DNA from: Tricholoma matsutake
Taxonomy: Eukaryota; Basidiomycota; Agaricomycetes; Agaricales; Tricholomataceae
DNA length: 64,000 bases
NCBI GenBank assembly: GCA_026075535.2
Contig: AP026538.1
Span: 17,616,337-17,680,336 of the forward strand
Reading direction: 5' to 3'
The notes beneath the pieces were generated by a model. It did not search any database, was not told the DNA's origin, and was given only the letters and a program-made list of their open reading frames with translations. The translations under genes and the position numbers were made by a program. Within the stretch, counting starts at the first letter, position 1. Every line of letters begins with the position of its first letter. Below, piece after piece: positions 31,690 through 42,309 of this stretch.

Positions 31690-32784
31690 CACACAGAACC
31701 CTTCAAGCCAGAGCATGTAAAACAAATACTTTCAGAAATCTCTATAGGACCAGACACTACACCTGAGGAACACCAGGAAGTCAACAGCCTAATCACCGAA
31801 TTCACAGACTGTTTCGCATTAGCAATGAGCGAAGTGAACACAGTGCCAGGGGCGGTACACAAGCTGAACATACTGCCAGAAACAAAGTTCCATACAAGAA
31901 TACCACAATGATCCATGAACCCTGCACAAAAAGAATACCTCCATGCAAAAGTCAATGAAATGGTCGAAACAGGAATCATCGTGCTGATACACCGCAGGGA
32001 TGTACATGCAGTGGCGCCAGTAGTGTTCTCAAAGAAAACCCGTGAAGGTCAGGGCCTATCCCTCGAAGAATTAAGGCATCGCGTCAATGATCAGTGCATG
32101 GAATTGGGGTTACCAAGTGCAGAAAACCTACCACTGCGACCATCAGATCAAAAGCACATGAACAGTGAACTGTCAATGAGCCAGAAATGGTGTCTGTGCC
32201 AGGACTTCTGAGAGGTAAATTGGGTCACAGAGATAGCACCAATGCCACAGGGCGACATATGGGAAAAGCAACAGCGCTTGTCAGGCCACCGATACATTCA
32301 TGTTTTCGATTTCGCGGCTGGATTCTATGCTATCGCTATTGACCATGACTCACAGCAATATATCACCTTTTTTGTAGAAGGCAAAGGGTACTTCAAGTAT
32401 CTATGGCTACCATTTGGAGTTACAGGGGGCCCATCTGAGTTTGGACAACTCACAGCAGAACAACTAAGCAATATTGTTGGCAACAACACAATCAAACTCT
32501 TCATAGACAATGGAGGTGCAGCTGCAAACACATTTAAAGAGGGCATGAAGAAACTTTGTCACCTATTGGAGCGAATAAGACAGGAGAAATTATCTCTATC
32601 AGCCAGCAAATTCCAAGTATCTATCACAGAAGCGGTCTTCGCAGGGGCTATGGTGGGACCAGAATCAGAATCATCACCAGATGGAGTCAAACTGGATACA
32701 GTGAAACTGACAGCAATTGTAAACTGGCCACGACCACAGGATGCATCTCACTTAGAAGGGTTCTTAGGCTTATCAGGCTATTTC
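31690..32784 (+). pseudogene. Gypsy element 2 reverse transcriptase, 5' part
   Basis: RT blocks in order: EHVKQILSEISIGPDTTPEE, KVNEMVETGIIVLIHRRDVH, CQDF-stop-EVNWVTEIAPMP, YIHVFDFAAGFYAIAID (first catalytic Asp), WLPFGVTGGPSEF, then IKLFIDNGGAAA at 32491-32527, where the second Asp of the Y/F-x-DD box is Asn (GAC AAT). It ends in LEGFLGLSGYF, cut exactly by the solo LTR at 32785. The Asp-to-Asn change plus stops show inactivity. Confidence 0.82.
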
Positions 32785-33146
32785 TGTAAGGGGACTAGAG
32801 GGTGTCCCATGTGTTTCTCCTATTTTTTACATTTGTCCTATATTTTTTCTTGCCTCATTTCCTTCTATTCTTCATTTCTATGATTTTTCCCTTATTTTAT
32901 TACTAATTTCCCTTTCTATCACATTTGTGCATGTTGACAGTTTTATATTTAGAGACAGAGTACCCTTCCAACATCTACCCCTTGGTATTATGTCATGCGG
33001 CAGCCTTGATCAGCCTATCTCCACCTTTTCTATTTTTAGTTATTATCTGATTTTTGCAGTTTTCACATATACTGGGCACTGGCAAAGGGATCTTTAGAGT
33101 TTTCTCTTCGGATTTCCCTTTGCTAGAGGCTGAGGTTGCCCTTACA
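32785..33146 (+). repeat. Solo LTR (TGTAAGG family) inserted in Gypsy 2 RT
   Basis: TGTAAGGGGACTAGAGGG to CCCTTACA. The flanks ATTTC (32780-32784) and ACTTC (33147-33151) are an imperfect 5-bp duplication. Removing the LTR and one flank restores continuous RT coding across the junction. It is about 60 bp shorter than the 4503-4924 copy, lacking the segment with CTCCAATCCCTGTACTATG. Confidence 0.82.
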
Positions 33147-33975
33147 ACTTCCATGACCTTGTCAAAGGTTATGCAAAACTCAAAAAACTGCTAAGGGACA
33201 TATTATGTGCGGTAGAAACTCCCAAGGGGATAGGCAAACAGGCCTACCAATGCATCATGCGCAGCTACAAACTTGATGATATATGGACTAATGAGCATGA
33301 TAAAACTTTCCTAGATATCAAGCAGCGATTGGTCTCCAAACCCGTCCTGAAGTCCCCACTGTTTGATGGCACACCCTTTATCATAACAACCGATGGCTCT
33401 AAGGATGCATTTGCAGGCATCTTAACCCAACATATTACATCAACCCTACCCGGAGGCAAGACAGTGACTCGCCTACACCCTCTAGGTATGCCTCTAAATG
33501 AACATCGGCTTCAGAGGAGAAGTATAAACCATATCTATTAGAATTTGCTGCACTAAAGTTCTCCCTTGACAAATTTGCAGACATCATTTGGGGTTTCCCA
33601 ATCAAGTTAGAAACTGACTGCCAAGCACTGAAAGATGTACTGTTGAACAATGCTCTGCATGCAACACATGCGTGTTGGAGGGATGGTGTTGGACTGTCGT
33701 AGCATATGACATTGTCGATGTCAAGCACATTCCCAGAGTCAACAACATAGCAGATGGAGTCAGCCAACAGTATGAAGGAACATTGAAGGAGCATGGAGAT
33801 GGGAGTGAATGGGACATGTGCCCCAACCCAGATATGTTAACAGGTGTCATACAGGATCTATTCCAGGTTGCAGTACCAACCATGCATCTCAACTTATATG
33901 CACATTTTGCAAATGAGCCTATCTTTGCCCATATCATAGATGCTCTGCTCGAACTTAACCATGGCATGAGAATCT
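33147..33975 (+). pseudogene. Gypsy element 2 RT end and RNase H
   Basis: Resumes after the LTR with HDLVKGYAKLKKLL (thumb region), then TFLDIKQRLVSKPVLKSPLF and the RNase H start FIITTDGSKDAFAGILTQ (33390-33430). After a frame change near 33485: LLEFAALKFSLDKFADIIWG, KLETDCQALKDVLLNNALHA and, after another, DIVDVKHIPRVNNIADGVSQ (33710-33770), the RNase H C-terminal pattern. Frame changes and a TGA at 33975 end it. Confidence 0.75.
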
Positions 33976-35060
33976 GAGACCTAAAACATGCACAGCACAA
34001 CACCGTAAACTACCAAATAGATGAAGGAAGGCTATGGTTCATTGGGGGCGGAAACAAAACCCAAGCGAGATCACGACATAAATGTGTCACCAGAGTAGAA
34101 GCAGTTGAGCTTGCCAGAAAAGAACATGAGGATGGAGGTCATTGGCACAGGGATAGCATCAAGCTTGCACTGATGGATGGGATATGCAGCCCAGTGTTGG
34201 ACAGCTCAATAGTCAAAGTGATCCTAGACTGCCCGCACTGCAAGAGCTTTGGAGGAGCACACCTACATGCCCTGCTAAACCCAATCACATGTCGACATCC
34301 CTTCAAACTCCTGGTCGGCAACTACCTCATACTACCAGAGGGCAAAGGTGGGTTCCACCAGGTTGGACTATACCTTGATACATGCACCCAGCATGTGTGG
34401 GGGTATATGTTCAAAACTCATGGCAGCGCGAAAACAACCCTCAAATCACTAAAGGACATTTTCCACAACTTCACACTGCCTGAAACATTCATGACTGATG
34501 GAGGGAGCCACTTTGACAACCATGAGGTAGCAGATTTTTGTGAAGCATCAGGCACAAAAACCCACATAGTACCAGCCTACTCGCCATGGATCAACAGCCT
34601 TGTTGAGGGTACAAATAAACTGCTAATATACATCCTAGCTCACCTATGCATGCCGGAGTTGGGTGAAGATGGATGGCGTGAGATGGATGTGAACAATCTA
34701 CCTAGGAACTGGCCCGACCACTTCCCCAATGCAATCAGCATCCTCAACCGCTGCCTCCTCCCTTCGCTCAAGTTCTCTCCTAAGGAATTACTACTCGGTT
34801 TGGTCATCAATACCCCTAAAACCAGCCTCCAGATCAGCATGAATCCAATCAGCATAGAAGACATCGAAACTCACATGGCATACGTAGCCCAGCAATGAGT
34901 AGATGCACACTCAGAAGCAGTACGACACGCAGACCATCAGAAAGACATGTTCGACCGGAAAATCTTGAAATCAAAAGCTGGACCAGTGGTCTTCTGTATT
35001 GGACAACTCATACAAGTATTCTGCAGTGACCTCGCATATTCAATTGGGTCAGAGTGAAAA
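33976..35060 (+). pseudogene. Gypsy element 2 integrase
   Basis: The N-terminal zinc-binding region has EHEDGGHWHRDSIKLALMDG and CPHCKSFG (34110-34250). Core: QVGLYLDTCTQHVWGYMFKT (first Asp, about 34360-34410), FMTDGGSHFDNHEVADFCE (second Asp, 34488-34545) and SPWINSLVEGTNKLLIYIL (Glu, about 34590-34640). LPSLKFSPKELLLGLVINTP follows. One uninterrupted stretch from 34173 to 34898 keeps the D,D-35-E-type residues; a TGA at 34896 replaces the expected Arg. Confidence 0.8.
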
Positions 35061-35139
35061 CTTGCCCCAATGTGGGCAGTTCCACATTGAGTAACTGAAT
35101 GCCTGGTGAATTCCTATAAACTTGAAACATTAGATGCCA

Positions 35140-35461
35140 CAAGACTAGATGGTGAATTCAGCGCATGCAGACTGAGGGAGTTTGTTCTGAGGGATGGAAC
35201 GGAGCTGGCGGAGGCACAGCGAATCTACATGGAACAAGTCACAGAAGAGGAGGTAGAGTGAATAAAGAAGGAGAAGGAAGTGATCAACCTGCAGAGAGTG
35301 GAAAGTGAACACAGGGAAGTGGAGGTTAACAGGAACCAGAGTATGGTGGACATTGTTGGGTCGGGTTTCTTTCATGAGGAGGATGAGGAGACAGAGGAGG
35401 ATGAAGAGGAAGTAGAAGACAAAAGTATAGTGGACAGAGTCGTTGGGCAGCAGGAGGCAGA
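35140..35461 (+). pseudogene. Acidic C-terminal region of Gypsy 2 pol
   Basis: Open stretch with ETLDATRLDGEFSACRLREF, REFVLRDGTELAEAQRIYME and, after a stop, EEDEETEEDEEEVEDKS, ending at the 3' LTR. The Glu-rich tail takes the place where chromodomains sit in other elements. Function unknown. Confidence 0.45.
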
Positions 35462-35601
35462 TGGAGTAGGGTGTGTGGGCACCTACCCATGTAGTCATGT
35501 GACTGAGTACTTAGTAGCAAAGTCACATGTAGACAGTCAGCATCACTACAACTATGTTGTCTTGGGCATAGTTAGAGCCTAAGAACCTCTGCACATCTCC
35601 A
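35462..35601 (+). repeat. 3' LTR of Gypsy element 2 (140 bp)
   Basis: TGGAGTAGGGTGTGTGGGC to CACATCTCCA; differs from 27584-27724 at a handful of positions, mostly transitions. It follows the acidic coding tail with GCAG/GGAG purine-rich sequence just upstream. Confidence 0.75.
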
Positions 35602-35624
35602 ATATATTTACAACTACATACACT

Positions 35625-35820
35625 TAGGACTAAGGGTTCAGTTTGAGACTGGTTCTAACTGGTCTTGAATGGTTTTGCTGTTTGTCTTGAGATCAGCGAA
35701 CCACAGACCAAACTGGTACTGTAACTGACAGGACCGTGACCACAGGTCTGGTTACATTGGTTACAGTTCAGTTCAGTCTCGGTTATTTTTTGGTCTGTGT
35801 GACTGGACCTTCAAGCACTA
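35625..35820. mobile_element. Degenerate short hAT-like element
   Basis: The right end TGGACCTTCAAGCACTA and internal GACTGGTTCTAACTGGTC and GGTCTGGTTACATTGG words match the TAGTG family; the left end (TAGGACTAAGGGTTCAG) is degenerate. No 8-bp duplication is recognisable. Confidence 0.5.
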
Positions 35821-38199
35821 GTCTCTATATCATATATCAGGGATGAGGCTGGAACATAACCATGAGTGTTGAGGTACTGGCACACACAGTGCCAGTGACA
35901 AAACAAAGGGTGGCATCATGACAATAAAGAGTGGTGCTGGCATATCAAACAATAAGGATCCTCACATAAAACCAAATTAGCATAATGAAATCCAAGCATG
36001 TAAGGCTGGTCATCATTCTGGTGTGCCAGGCTTCCAAGTGATTGTGATTGCATTCAGCAGCTGGGCCTATTGAAATTACAGTTGATTGGTGCCAATTATA
36101 GAGATTGTACACTGTATCTTCATAAGCAGTTCTCACAGCCAATAAACAAATATGTTCATTGATTATAGTATACTACATAGTGCAGGTACCAAATATTACT
36201 GTAAATTTGTTGGGACAGCACTGCTGAATGTATGTGCAAGGCTGCTGAGCTTATTAATAGTCTGATTCAGCCAGATCCATGGATGAGTTGGTGGCCTATA
36301 CCAACTGGTCAAGATGTGAGCCCACATGATACCCTTGCACTGTGGGCCCAGTCTGCTAGCTATGGATTGTCCATGGTTTTTCATCCATCAGCTTGAACAG
36401 TATATACATAGGTATTTTACTGAATAGTGTGACTGTGAGCTCCATTAACTCCACCAGAATGATGGCCCACATTCCATTTTGTAAATACTAACAAGGGTCA
36501 AGAGTTTCAAAATCTTTTGTAAACTGCCTCAGAATCTACAAGGAGAATACAGTTTGTTAGGAAACAGCCCCATTACTTAATAAAACTTCATTTTATTTTA
36601 TTATGTTGAATTATGCTACATTACACCAAATGACACTATACTTTGATATCATGAGAATTTTATTTCACATGCATCAATATGTATGTGCATGTATGAGCAT
36701 GTTGGTAACACCAATGTACAATATATGTAACATAGTATATAAACCTTAAATATACAACTAGGGAACCCTAGTTGTGTTCTCTTAGGTATTCCACCTACAC
36801 TTGTGGTGTGAAATGCCTTTTTAAACAAACTCATCTATTAATAACCCCTCACATCAAAACCATCAATTCCCCCATCACGTGCATGGATCCCACCCCTTTC
36901 TTGTAGAGAGAACCCACACAGTCTTAGCTAGCAGATAGTGGGTGTCACCCTAACACAGTTCTGCTTTGGAATTTAAGTACACATTGACTAACATATATTT
37001 AATTGATATACAACATAAAATAAAGGGAATATCAAGTGGTAGTGCTAGTTGAAGGAAGCCAAGTTGACAAATGCCACAAACTGGGAGTTTCAAAGCTTTT
37101 CATAACACCAGTCACACAAACTTACACAGAGTCGAATGCTGTTGAATGATTCAAAATGTCACATTTTGTCACACATTTTGCATCATCCTTCCACCCAATG
37201 CCTCCTACATGTCATAAAACACTAGTATTCTTGGGATATGATCTATTAGATACCTACAATGGGCCATGAGCTTCCCAGGATATTTGATTTACTTCTACCT
37301 TCTAGAGAACTGAATAATGTCAAGAGTGGTCATTTTGATCTGTTAATTCAATGTATCCCTTTGCTTCCACATCACCCATCCTTCAAATGAGTTCATATCT
37401 GGATTCACATACAGTGTACCCTGTGCTCTGCAAAAACTCCAAGAGCAAAAGCCAGGGAGAGAGTGGTGTTGAAACTATCTACCATTTTGAATGCCACTAC
37501 ACATGATAGTAGCACAAATTTCAGCATGACACTGCAAAGATGGGCTGCACAAAACCTGCACATAAAACAATTGATCTTCCATTTCAAGTGTCATATAACA
37601 CTATGCCCTGTGTCGTTGGTCTTCCCCTCAAAACAGTTCCCTCTGAAATTGACAGCAATTGAGTATCTGCCAGGTCCATCCCCTTCTCTCCAACTTGCTC
37701 AGATCCCAGTGACCACATGCTGCACACCCCACAGATCGACTGCTGTTTCAGAGCATCTCACTCTGCAACAAATGCACATGCTACCTCCTCACCCTGGTGA
37801 GCTACCAAAAGTTAAACACACACAAGGAAAAGTTCGGGGTAAAAAAAATACACCACTGGATTGTAATTGGTCATGACAATTGATGAGAGCAAGCAGGGTG
37901 TGTCACAACAGCCTGAGATCCATGCTCCAATAGCAGGCGCAACCCAAATAAAGACATGCATAATAAATAATAAAAGAGTCACGAGCCAAAAAAAAAAAAT
38001 ATGTCACACCAGCCTCGACTACCATGTTGGATGGGTGGTTGGTGCATGACTGACTCCCTGTCAACAAGCCAAAAAAAGGAGCGGACACAAAAGGAGCTTG
38101 GGAAAACTGATTGGACAAAAATAAAAATAGATCTCTTTGGCAAATACCACACAAATAGATTGGATGATCCAATCAAGATCTGGTGAGACATCCAGTGAG
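35821..38199. other. No recognisable gene
   Basis: Short palindromic words (CAACTAGGGAACCCTAGTTG at 36755-36774) and AT-rich sequence; possible decayed LTR material around 36600-36870 but without a partner or duplication. GTCACAMCAGCCTSGA-type words occur twice at 37900 and 38000. No protein domain recognised. Confidence 0.35.
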
Positions 38200-39693
38200 C
38201 TCAGATTGACAATAACTCAGATTGGAATCTCAATAAATTGTCTTCAGATTTTTTTTTTTTATAGTAGTCTAATCTTACAGTGCAATGATCAGCCTGGACT
38301 GTAGGTACATCTTCACCCAACTTTGAAGGGTCAGAGAGGGGAATAGTCATGGAATCAGATTCGTTCTCTGGGGATTCAACTGACAAAACTTCAAAGTGGT
38401 TATGGGCAGGCATATGATTCACTTGCTGCGAATAGAAAAGTCCTGCTCCTCTACAACCTCCGATTTGATCTGCTCTGCAACCTGACCCTTCGCTTCCTTG
38501 ACATCTACAAGTGCCAACAGGTCCTGGAGGAATTTGTCTCACCCCTTGGGGGTGAGCATGCGGATATCCTGATGATGGGGACACAATCCAGCCATATGTC
38601 CAGTTTTCCCACAGCGGTAGCAGAGGTTCAACCTGCGTGCATGGCTATGGGCTGCATCAACATCCATTGGTACTGGAACATTGACAGCTGGTGCAGGAGT
38701 TTGATGGACAGGAATGGGATTACATTGGGGGAGGGTTTGATTGAAGATGTGGGATGCAGGAGTGGTAGTTGGAGCCTGGAATGCAGCATTGAATGCCACA
38801 TTTGTGAGTTGGTTCTCATCACAGAGGGAAGCAGCTTTGTACCAAGCATAGATATCATCATCTGCCAGATGTCCTTCCAACATCTGGGGAATCTGATCCT
38901 GAATCTCTCAGTTGAGGCCCCATTGGAACTTCACCACCACTGGTAGCCCACCCCCATATCCTGCCATGTTCACCAAGTCTTTAAACTCATCGATATAATT
39001 GTCCATGGATCAACATGCCTGGTGGTACAATGATGACTCTAGTCATGTCACTGCTTGGTGGCACTCATTGAGGGGACAAAAGTGGCATACAAACTCTGCC
39101 CAAAAGTCACCCCAAGTGGAGAGAGGTAGAGAACCAAGTTCTTTAGTTTGGCGCAGAATACAGTCCACATAGAGATAGGCACTTTCAGATTTCATGTATG
39201 TGAAGGCCCAATAAATTTTTGCCACTTCATCGATGAATTGATGTGACTGGAGACTGATATACAACTCACAGGAGTTAAGGAATGCACATCCCTGTGCACA
39301 TGCACCATTAAATGTGGTGGGGGGGGACGGTTTGATGTGGGCATGTTGGGTGGCGCATTATTGTTGGGTGCACTTGGAGTTGCAATGGGGGGAATATTAG
39401 TCGTGGAGCTAGTCTGAAGTGTTCTGACGAAGTTTTTGATTGTAGATATAAGTGAATCAATTTGCATGCATATTCCAATAATGTTGCTTTCAAGCGCGTC
39501 GAGGCACTCTGATGTGTGATGGCGTCCATGGCGCTAGAGGCACATTTGGCGAAAATGGCAGTGCACTAAAGGTGGGACTGTTGGAAACAGTGTGTAGGGA
39601 GTCTACGGAGCTTTGGGAAGTGTTGTCCACTCTGTACCTGCCTATATTGGGCAGCATGTTTGCGATTTCGGGCCTTAAGAGAGAGTTTTCTAC
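38200..39693 (-). pseudogene. Gypsy element 4 gag with CCHC knuckle
   Basis: Reading leftwards from the LTR: a Ser/Pro-rich start (SIIGICMQIDSLISTIKNFV-like region), then YLYVDCILRQTKELGSLPLS and WGDFWAEFVCHFCPLNECHQ, a clear Gypsy gag capsid pattern; ADDDIYAWYKAASLCDENQL and, after a Pro-rich linker, CYRCGKTGHMAGLCPHH (C-x2-C-x4-H-x4-C) at about 38570-38620. Several frame changes separate these pieces. A run of 12 T (A on the coding strand) near 38250 precedes the point where pol should begin; pol is absent. Together with the LTR at 39694-40107 it is a truncated 5' half. Confidence 0.72.
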
Positions 39694-40107
39694 TATAAGG
39701 GCAACCTCAGCCTCTAGCAAAGGGAAATCCGAAGTTAATATTATACTACATAGTACAGGGATTGGAGGTGCACCTAGCAAAGGGAAATCCGAAGAGAAAA
39801 CTCTAAGGACCCCTTTGCCAGTGCCCAGTATATGTGAAACTGCAAAAATCAAATAATAATCTAAAAATGAAAAAGGCGGAGATAGGCTGATCAAGGCCAC
39901 CGAGTGACATTGTACCAAGGGGTAAATGTTGGAAGGGGTACTCCATCTCTAAATATAAAACTGTCAACATGCACAAATGTGATAGAAAGGGAAAATTAGT
40001 AATAAAATGAGGAAAAATCATAGAAAGAAGAAAACGAGATGGGGAAAAATATAGGATGAATGTAAAAAATAGGAGAAACACATGGGGCACCCTCTAGTCC
40101 CCTTACA
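39694..40107 (-). repeat. LTR of Gypsy element 4 (TGTAAGG family), reversed
   Basis: Inverse orientation of the 4503-4924 copy: plus strand starts TATAAGGGCAACCTCAG and ends GTCCCCTTACA. Because gag follows it on the minus strand, it is the 5' LTR. The flanking bases do not match, consistent with loss of the other end of the element. Confidence 0.8.
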
Positions 40108-41195
40108 CTGGCTGACCTAATACAGATGATAGCAAGTCAACCAAGAGTTTGAATAAAAATGATGGACTCACAGCCTGCATCAAAAGGATCAGGGCACCAA
40201 TTGGCTTGTCATCAGTTCATTCATCAATGTCTTCCAACCCTGCGAGATGTGCTTCTGGAACTCCATCACTGGCCACATCAGCATCAGATTTCAGTGACTC
40301 CATGGTTCAGTATGGTGGTGTCATTGAAGAGGGAGAGACAGACAATGTCGAATGGGCGGCACTTGGATCACATGTGAAAGTGCCAGACAAGGTAAGGATT
40401 GGGAACAATAAGCATCAGTTTCATGTTGAGTACCTTATTCATATTCCCTCTTCCCAAGATAGAACCTACTAAGTGTCAACTAGACTATATTCAAGATTGA
40501 GCCTAACTCAACCAATTTCAGTCAAGACACAGAAAGCAGTGTGCAGTGGTGACACAAAATGGAAAATTAGTCACCTGCCCAAGGGTACAGCCAATCTCTT
40601 TGGGAACAAACTCATTGCTCTCACGAGTGAGAAGTTAGGCACTTTGGATGCATGGGTGGTCCTTTCTGTTGCTGATACTCAGGTCCTGGTGGATCACATT
40701 TATGGAGAGGGTAAATATGTTGTCTCAGAGTATAATGTATGGTATCAGTTGGTGCATTGACATCTATCTCACCCTTCTGCTGTAATATTACTCATATATT
40801 CTTGTGGAACTGTCTTATCGCCTTGGAAATTGGCACAATGGCTTCACAATGGCAGCTGTTGAAAGCGTCAAGACAATGATCCAGGACAACAGTGAATTCC
40901 TTTCAACCGAGGATGACATCCAAGAATATATAAATTTCTCCCTCGAAGAAGTTCCAGTACACAGAAATGCCACTTGGGCAGATTTGGATGATGAAACTGA
41001 GCAGATGATCAAGCCACTCATGACTGCATTGTTTCACTGGAGGGAATGGAATGAGGGCAAGAAGAAAAAAGTGAGTACCAATACTTCTCGAGATATTATG
41101 CTCATCTCAGTCTTTCAGGGGTTCCTTCAACATCAACTCATCCTTCATACATCGATACTTAAGCTTCTCCTCCCAGCCATTATGGAGGCCGGTTA
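40108..41195 (+). pseudogene. Unrecognised multi-segment gene remnant
   Basis: Three consecutive open segments in shifting frames: 40149-40472 (AALGSHVKVPDKVRIGNNKH, QFHVEYLIHIPSSQ), 40473-40760 (CSGDTKWKISHLPKGTANLF, LGTLDAWVVLSVADTQVL) and 40804-41195 (RLGNWHNGFTMAAVESVKTM, STEDDIQEYINFSLEEVP, MTALFHWREWNEGKKKK). The amino-acid texture looks like real protein. Codon stops and lack of good splice sites suggest decay. A host-lineage repeated gene or a transposon accessory protein are both possible; I do not recognise the family. Confidence 0.4.
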
Positions 41196-41229
41196 AATTA
41201 TCATGACAGTCAGTGGCCTTGAATTTCTT

Positions 41230-42268
41230 CTTCATGGCTTCGTGTTGCAGTTCAGATCTTGGTGATAGAGTGAGAGATATACCCAAGTCGACAGAGAATG
41301 TGACTCAGAGTTTGCAACACACCTTTTGACATTGATGCTGTCTGCAGTCTTCCATTTGTTATTGCCTCCAGTGGCAGTACTAGTGACGTCAGGTGTTCCC
41401 GAGTCAGGGTCAGTCTTCCGGATTGTGGTGATATCAGTACATCCACTTTTACTCTGCTTGCCTTTCTTAGCTTTTAGTTTGTTTACTTCATCTCCAAGTT
41501 CTTTGTCAACTTCTGACTCTGACTCTGACTCTGGACTGTTTTCATCTTTGTACTCATCACCACTACCCTCTGACTCTAGGAGCCTCGGACCTGGTAACAT
41601 ATGTCAGTGACTTTCAAATTCTGAATTAGACCTCTGACCATCATCATCATATTCTTCCATTTACAGGTTGCTGATGTGGCAAGTTGACTGCTCTAACTTG
41701 TGTTCTCTTACTAGTAGGTGCTGCTGATGAAGGTGGTGAGTACTTTTTCTCTTAAAGTAAACAATAAGATGGTTACCATCTTGTTCTAGCTCAGTGTCCA
41801 TATTGTTATTGCTGAGTTGCACATCTTCCCCTTCATTGTGACCTTGATCAGTAGGTAAGCTAAGAAAAGTGTTTAATAGTAATAGATAGCTTACAATCTT
41901 CTCAATGTCAGGTTTGTCAGCTGCTTGTAGTTCCTTGTGACCTCAAACAACTTTCAGCCTTGATTTTTTGACAGCATCCGACTCTTCTCTTCCCTTAGTG
42001 GCACTACTGCAATTCAAGCAATATCCTCATGTCATAACGTATCTTCAATTTCCACAACATGCTTGAGGGCTTTTGGCTTCTCTTCCATGGCAATTTGCTT
42101 CTTCTCAGCCTCTTGCTTGCAGATGAGTTCCATTTCTGCATGACTGGGGCATGCTTTTGGTATGAGTGCAGCTGCTGGATGTTGATCTTTATTGCGGGTT
42201 CTGGTTTTCATTGGCGAGGGGAAGTTTAGAGACATTTTTGGTGGTTGGAAGGGCATTTGTTTGTGCAA
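41230..42268 (-). pseudogene. Unrecognised gene remnant, divergent from Plavaka
   Basis: Minus strand. The upstream exon-like piece (42268-42032) has MKTRTRNKDQHPAAALIPKA, EMELICKQEAEKKQIAMEEK and HVVEIEDTL, a basic/helical N-terminus. A downstream piece (41600-41232) is acidic (YKDENSPESESESEVDKELG) and then DSGTPDVTSTATGGNNKWK. A basic start with a long charged helix resembles small proteins that often accompany fungal transposons, but this is an impression only. Between the pieces are stops and possible introns. Confidence 0.38.
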
Positions 42269-42309
42269 TGGAGAAATTTTTCTTTGTTGTGTTTGGGCTG
42301 TGATTAAAT

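Larger units (their letters stand above)
27584..35601 (+). mobile_element. Gypsy element 2, interrupted and decayed
   Basis: An 8-kb element bounded by 140-bp LTRs, with gag (29214-30695), protease (about 30930-31165), RT (31690-32784), RNase H (33147 on), integrase (about 34100-34900) and a long acidic C-terminus. A hAT-like element sits in its leader (27885-29205) and a solo LTR in its RT (32785-33146). It has no chromodomain. Stops occur at expected Arg codons (CGA to TGA) at 31165, 31909, 32209, 33975 and 34896. Confidence 0.82.

Noticed and set aside
37463..37876. 137-codon plus-strand frame
   Set aside because: No recognisable domain, no intron signals, composition like the surrounding noncoding DNA.
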